Shown: positions 59,858-64,000 of the stretch, piece by piece
How the letters are laid out: the number at the start of each line of letters is the position of its first letter
How positions within the stretch are numbered: the first letter of the stretch is position 1
Source: Carallia brachiata
Lineage: Eukaryota; Streptophyta; Magnoliopsida; Malpighiales; Rhizophoraceae
Length of the DNA stretch: 64,000 nucleotides
NCBI GenBank assembly: GCA_021464245.1
Contig: JADCRB010000016.1
Location: 6,441,250-6,505,249 of the forward strand
Direction of reading: 5' to 3'
Made by a program: the position numbers and the translations under genes
Notes under the pieces: model-generated
Database searches by the model: none
Told to the model about the DNA's origin: nothing
What the model saw: the letters and a program-made list of their open reading frames with translations, nothing else

Positions 59858-62185
59858 TCAATCCAACTCCTTGCCAACAATTAATTTAGCTCGGGCATGG
59901 CCATCATTGATTTGGAATTGATCCCCAATGCCAAAATGTGCCATCATAAGCCAAACCAAAGACACCAGCTCTCCACCTTTGCTGACCTGCTCGGCATGGC
60001 TAGTTGCTCTGCAGTGACTCGCAGCATATGACAACAATTCCACCCACACCCTGCTTATCAATTCCCACTTCCTGTGCCCCAACTTCTGCAACTCCTTGGC
60101 CAATCTGCATGCCTCAAACAGCACAGACTTGCATCTGTCTCCCTTCACGTCAATCGGCTTAATCTTAGGATTCACCTCCAGGATTTTCTCGCATATCTTT
60201 TCTTCGGTGGGCCGGTTTAGACCACTGCTCTCAATGAATCTATAGGTCTCCGCGCAGGTGTCCTGGAATCTAATTTTGCCAATGCCCGCCGCTGCTGCCA
60301 TCAAGGTCGGCTGCATGATCAGAAGGTATAACATGTAATCAGACAGCAACTTGCTGAGAATCTTCCTGCCCTCAAGAGTCCTTTGGTCCTCCTCACAAGG
60401 AAGAGGATTTTCTTTCTGTGGATTTTGGTACAGCAGCTCCGTGGCGATGTGCCAAATCAAAAGGCTCTCATCATAAGAAACATCGAGAATATAAGGCATT
60501 AACTTAGGAATTTCTTCTGCATCGTGTGCCCGACCAAAATCAGTGTCCTGGATGACCCAGTCCCCTCTGGCCGAGGTTATCCTCTTTGCGTTTTCTGGAC
60601 TATTGGCAAATAAGGATTTCTTCTTCAACTCATCAAATATAAATTCCCAAAGCTCTCTGGTGAATGGCTCCGTGCCCGCGTATAGCATCTCATCTACAAA
60701 GTCCTTCAGGCCAAAAAAGTCAATGAGTTTCTCAGTCCATCTGCAAGTGAACAAAACTTGGACAAGTGTCCTGATGAAATCAATGATTCGATCGACGACA
60801 CAACTGATTCTGAAGAATTCAAGGGCTACTGTGAGGACGGTCTGATTCCTGTACTTGTATATCCCCTTTGGACGCCCTTTGAGGCAATATCTTATCAAGT
60901 TGTGGGTTGACACATGATGAGACCACCTACGAAATACAAATGGTGTATATATGACCGTGTGTTTGACTGGTTTTTCTGTGGAGTAATCAAACTGACATCG
61001 GGTCTTGAATTTCAGGAACTTCCTAACGAGAGGCTCTAATTTAGTAGCGTGGCAAGCCTTACAGGAATTCCAGAGAGAGTCCGGTATGCTGTCTGATTTA
61101 TCCAGAGAAGTCAACGTCCAGTCAGAGAAAATGGCCACCAAGCAGGACATTATGTCGAGTGCCAAGGCACCCACGAGCAATGCATATGTGATGCGCACAT
61201 CAATCGTGTTGTAATACCCCTGCTTCTTCACATGGAAACGGAAGAATAAAAGGGCGGATGCCACCATGCAGAAGGCCGTAAGCCGGACAATCCTTCCACA
61301 ATCAGAGTGCACAATAACGGCCTTCGTGAAGAGGACTTCATAAATGAAGTTGAGCTCCACTTCCACCACTCTCAGAGCATCCGCAGGAAGCAGGTAACAA
61401 AAGAAGTCTTGGCTTTCTTTCCTGTCCTTAAAGCTAAAAATGCGATCAACAATTAGTCCTTTGAAGACATTGAACCAATGATAAGCTTCCTGCACCACCT
61501 GTAGGTCCGTTAACGGTTGTCTATCAGTACCGGGAGCTTCCATTTTCTTTGCAGGCTCCGGCATATAAATGATTTGTGTTGAATGTTGGGCCTCCTTTTT
61601 AGCATATTCCTTCATAAGCTTGACATAGTCGGGCCCCGGATCCGGCTTTGGAAGCATAGAGTCCCTGAATTTGTTTATGCTCGCAAAATACAAAGATAGC
61701 GTCCTCTCCAAGTACTTGATAATTCCAGCAATAAACAAGAGAATTGTTGGGATCATTACCTTGTTCTTTGGAAGAGTAAGGCTGAACACATATAGAGTAG
61801 CCACGGTCTGGACTATGAGGGCAAGCGCGTGCCTGAGCCACAGAGCGTTATCTGCCAAGGAAAAAGCAGTGATAGTGTCTGGGCCGCCCAGATGTAGCAA
61901 AAGAAAGGGAGCCCAGAAGGCCAAGAGGTCACTGTTTTCTCGAGCAGAAGGGGGAGCGTTGTATTTCAGACTGTTGGATATGAGTCCTACGGCAAAATTT
62001 GCGACTGCATCGGCTAATAGGTAGCCCGACCAGACCATAAAGATTGTCATCTTTCTGCAGGTCCGCTTTCTCGATGGGGCAAACAAGACGAGAATGGTCT
62101 GCAATGTGAGACTGAAAATAAGGGCACCCCTGACGTTCCAACTCTCCCATACCCTCGTCACCCTTCCGGAGATTGGATTCACCAT
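59858..62185 (-). CDS. DUF4220/DUF594 membrane protein, single exon, 775 aa
   Basis: This plant-specific family has no established biochemical function. The N-terminus has several hydrophobic membrane segments (SLTLQTILVLFA at about residue 25; MIPTILLFIAGIIKYL at about 145), including the family signature LGGPDTITAFSLADNALWLRH (split here at residues about 97-117). A soluble middle is followed by two further hydrophobic segments (about 300-360). The C-terminus carries the DUF594 block with GGELVSLVWLMMAHFGIGDQF-type sequence near residue 745. Length and the intronless structure fit the family, and no stop or frameshift was seen. The first ATG at 62185 is used. Frames on the opposite strand are shadows. 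Confidence 0.9.
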   Translation of the reverse strand: MVNPISGRVTRVWESWNVRGALIFSLTLQTILVLFAPSRKRTCRKMTIFMVWSGYLLADAVANFAVGLISNSLKYNAPPSARENSDLLAFWAPFLLLHLGGPDTITAFSLADNALWLRHALALIVQTVATLYVFSLTLPKNKVMIPTILLFIAGIIKYLERTLSLYFASINKFRDSMLPKPDPGPDYVKLMKEYAKKEAQHSTQIIYMPEPAKKMEAPGTDRQPLTDLQVVQEAYHWFNVFKGLIVDRIFSFKDRKESQDFFCYLLPADALRVVEVELNFIYEVLFTKAVIVHSDCGRIVRLTAFCMVASALLFFRFHVKKQGYYNTIDVRITYALLVGALALDIMSCLVAIFSDWTLTSLDKSDSIPDSLWNSCKACHATKLEPLVRKFLKFKTRCQFDYSTEKPVKHTVIYTPFVFRRWSHHVSTHNLIRYCLKGRPKGIYKYRNQTVLTVALEFFRISCVVDRIIDFIRTLVQVLFTCRWTEKLIDFFGLKDFVDEMLYAGTEPFTRELWEFIFDELKKKSLFANSPENAKRITSARGDWVIQDTDFGRAHDAEEIPKLMPYILDVSYDESLLIWHIATELLYQNPQKENPLPCEEDQRTLEGRKILSKLLSDYMLYLLIMQPTLMAAAAGIGKIRFQDTCAETYRFIESSGLNRPTEEKICEKILEVNPKIKPIDVKGDRCKSVLFEACRLAKELQKLGHRKWELISRVWVELLSYAASHCRATSHAEQVSKGGELVSLVWLMMAHFGIGDQFQINDGHARAKLIVGKELD

Positions 62186-63639
62186 TTTTTTTTCCCCCTT
62201 TGATCTCTTCCCCTTGTTCTTATTTAGTGCTTAATTAGAGTCTTAGCCCTTAGCAAAAAGTCTCGCCGCAGTTGCAATAAATACATCAACAGGAAGTGTT
62301 TTTGCAAGTGAAGTCAAATCTGTTTTTGCAACTGAAGTCAACTTTGGTCGTCTCTCTCTGTCTGGTCCTGGTAATGTGCTTTGGATCTTTCTTGCTCCTT
62401 CTTCTTTTGTGTGTAGAATAATTGACAAGATTCCGTGGGCATATTTTGATATTTTGAGTCCCAATTATAGATAAAAAGAAAAGTCACAGTATAATCGCAT
62501 GCGACGTGATTAGATAAGAGCTCATTAACTAGAGCCGTCAAAATGAATTATTGAGTTAGATTTGGTTTGAGTTACTTTGAATTCATGTCACTTCAAGTTG
62601 AGTTGTTTTCAGATCAAGTTACTTTTAGGTTATTTTAGATTGGTTCACTCTGGGTTTGGGTCGGATTCGAGTTTACTCACGAGTTGACATTTATTTTTTA
62701 AAAAAAAATCAAGATTAGGATTCATTTTTTTGACTAAATTACTTTATATTGTACAGTATACACATTTAGCTTTTGAATAATTAACTTTCGTTGCCTTATC
62801 AATGTTAGAAGTGGCTTTGAGTAATTAACTTTCGTTGTTCTTTATTGTACTGTATACACATTTAGGCTTTGCAGAGGTTTTCTCTCTGTTGACTTGTCTT
62901 AGCGTTCAGAAGTCCAATTACTAGAAAAAAGTAGCAATAGCAGACCTCATGACATTTACTCTATCTGTGTTAGAGGTGGTTTAGGGCCCTTCAAAGGCAA
63001 ACAGTCTCCTCAAATAAGCCAAACATTTTTATTCCATTTCGATATCTTTCTTTAAAAAACTTTATTACAATACGTGTATGCTTCTTTTAAAATCCCCAGT
63101 GGAAAGATATGTTATTCATTGTCATAGGACAATAATATATTTGTGAACTGACAAACAATTTTCTTTTCCTCTGTTCTTTGCTTCATTGTGACTGAGTGAA
63201 TTATTTGGCCGTGAGAATTTTTTTAGTTTGGCATATTTAGAAGGCTTCTTTGTGTCCTTTTCTCCATTTCTCCTTTGCGGCATCACAGCAAAAGACAATA
63301 AAAAAATTGTCCAAAAGCTAGTTAGTAGTTACATATGACCAGTAGTTACACAATCAACTAAAAAAAAAAGAGCAAAAAATCTTGTTGACACTAACATCCA
63401 CAATCTCGATGTTTCTTAGTTTTCTTTGTCCGAACTCGCACAATTTAAAGCTATTGAAGATGATTCTTCCGCGACATTCAATTTTGAAAATTGAATGTCT
63501 AATCCAGCAACTTCTTGGTCATCGTCCTCATCAACTACATTGATTTTAATTATAAAATATAAATTAAAAACTATAAAGAGAGAATTGGAAACTTAAATAT
63601 AAGGAGAAATTGACATTACCATTATAACCATACAACCGG
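62186..63639. other. DUF4220 upstream region and spacer, with a possible minus-strand exon end
   Basis: The nearest 300 bp likely hold the promoter of the DUF4220 gene. On the minus strand 63422-63540 reads VDEDDDQEVAGLDIQFSK, then an acidic, serine-rich stretch ending CASSDKEN and a stop, preceded by an AG acceptor-like site. It resembles the last exon of a gene but I do not recognise it, and no upstream exon is within reach. The rest shows no gene. Confidence 0.35.
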
Positions 63640-64000
63640 TTGCGAGTTGTGATCAAAACTTACTTCAAACCTTAAACGAGGTGGATTGAAAACCTCGGCT
63701 TACCTTTGGGTTACCAACTACCCAAATTTCAACAATTCGATGTACGAGTTAATCTTAAACAATATATTGCTCACTTCGTCGAGACCTAAAACAATGTAGG
63801 CACTTATGGACATCTCTTGGTAAAACAGTTTATTTGTTCACTCAGAGATACCGCTTTTACCTAATTCATAAATCTCGAACAAGAATCAATCGACAGTTAG
63901 GAATAACTACAACGTAAGTTTCTCAACAGATTTTTTAGAACTCGAAGAATAGTAAGCATGATGGAGCTTACAAGCATCAAGTAAAGGAAAGGAAGCAAAC
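63640..64000 (+). pseudogene. Ty3/gypsy-type gag fragment with several stops, cut by the window edge
   Basis: One frame without frameshifts reads RWIENLGLPLGYQLPKFQQF, then HFVET, LLVKQFICSLRDTAF, and FLNRFFRTRRIVSMMELTS, a pattern typical of plant retrotransposon gag (Retrotrans_gag) proteins. At least six TAA/TAG codons interrupt it, so it is dead. The element probably continues beyond 64000; no LTR is visible here. Confidence 0.72.

Noticed and set aside
59858..62150. Plus- and minus-strand frames overlapping the DUF4220 gene
   Set aside because: Shadows of the 775-aa coding sequence.
1..64000. CRISPR arrays, operons, bacterial genes, tRNA or rRNA genes
   Set aside because: The window is plant nuclear DNA; only tRNA-derived SINE heads were seen, none a credible full tRNA.

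Overview
This is a piece of a plant nuclear genome. It has AT-rich intergenic DNA, GT-AG introns, intact plant housekeeping genes, many small inverted-repeat transposons, and a fossil plant pararetrovirus. Three genes have well-known Arabidopsis counterparts close together on chromosome 4 (sphingosine kinase At4g21540, APC4 At4g21530, FMN hydrolase/riboflavin kinase At4g21470). That supports a eudicot and conserved microsynteny. The repeat content is compatible with a woody eudicot such as a Citrus relative, but I cannot fix the species.

Layout. 0.25-0.93 kb: a 678-bp hAT-like MITE. 1.67-6.18 kb (-): SPHK1-type sphingosine kinase, 10 exons, with a 451-bp Mutator-like MITE in its upstream region. 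6.9-18.8 kb: a gene-poor block of degenerate inverted-repeat elements. 18.84-21.26 kb (+): Nop25/RRP17 (NOL12-like) rRNA-processing protein, 4 exons. 21.71-29.45 kb (-): APC4, 19 exons, tail to tail with it. 31.76-32.40 kb (-): a DUF26 secretory protein gene, broken at its 3' end and split from its upstream DNA by a 1,224-bp hAT-like element. 33.6-37.5 kb: repeats and one SINE. 37.5-40.4 kb: a decayed copy of an F-box gene's 3' half, with a pyrimidine-rich intron block. 40.6-41.7 kb: retroelement debris. 42.35-46.06 kb: a CACTA element with a dead transposase fragment. 46.88-50.27 kb (+): the better-preserved F-box/LRR/FBD-type paralogue, carrying one frameshift. 51.3-55.54 kb: a foldback element, then a rearranged endogenous caulimovirid (florendovirus-like). 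56.13-59.44 kb (+): bifunctional riboflavin kinase/FMN phosphatase, 10 exons. 59.86-62.19 kb (-): an intact single-exon DUF4220/DUF594 membrane protein. The right edge enters a stop-ridden gag fragment.

The intact genes are unrelated housekeeping functions (sphingolipid signalling, ribosome biogenesis, ubiquitin-dependent cell-cycle control, flavin metabolism) that share a neighbourhood but not a pathway. Exon coordinates were worked out by hand from reading frame and GT-AG junctions; for each of the four intact multi-exon genes and for the F-box gene (after allowing for one extra base) the exon lengths sum to a whole number of codons. The most unusual material is in the accessory regions: the permuted, partly inverted pararetrovirus between AT dinucleotide tracts, the hAT insertion one base from an ORF start, and the F-box gene/pseudogene pair that shares an intronic CT-rich block of very different size. 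I did not find evidence for a wholly new biological system.
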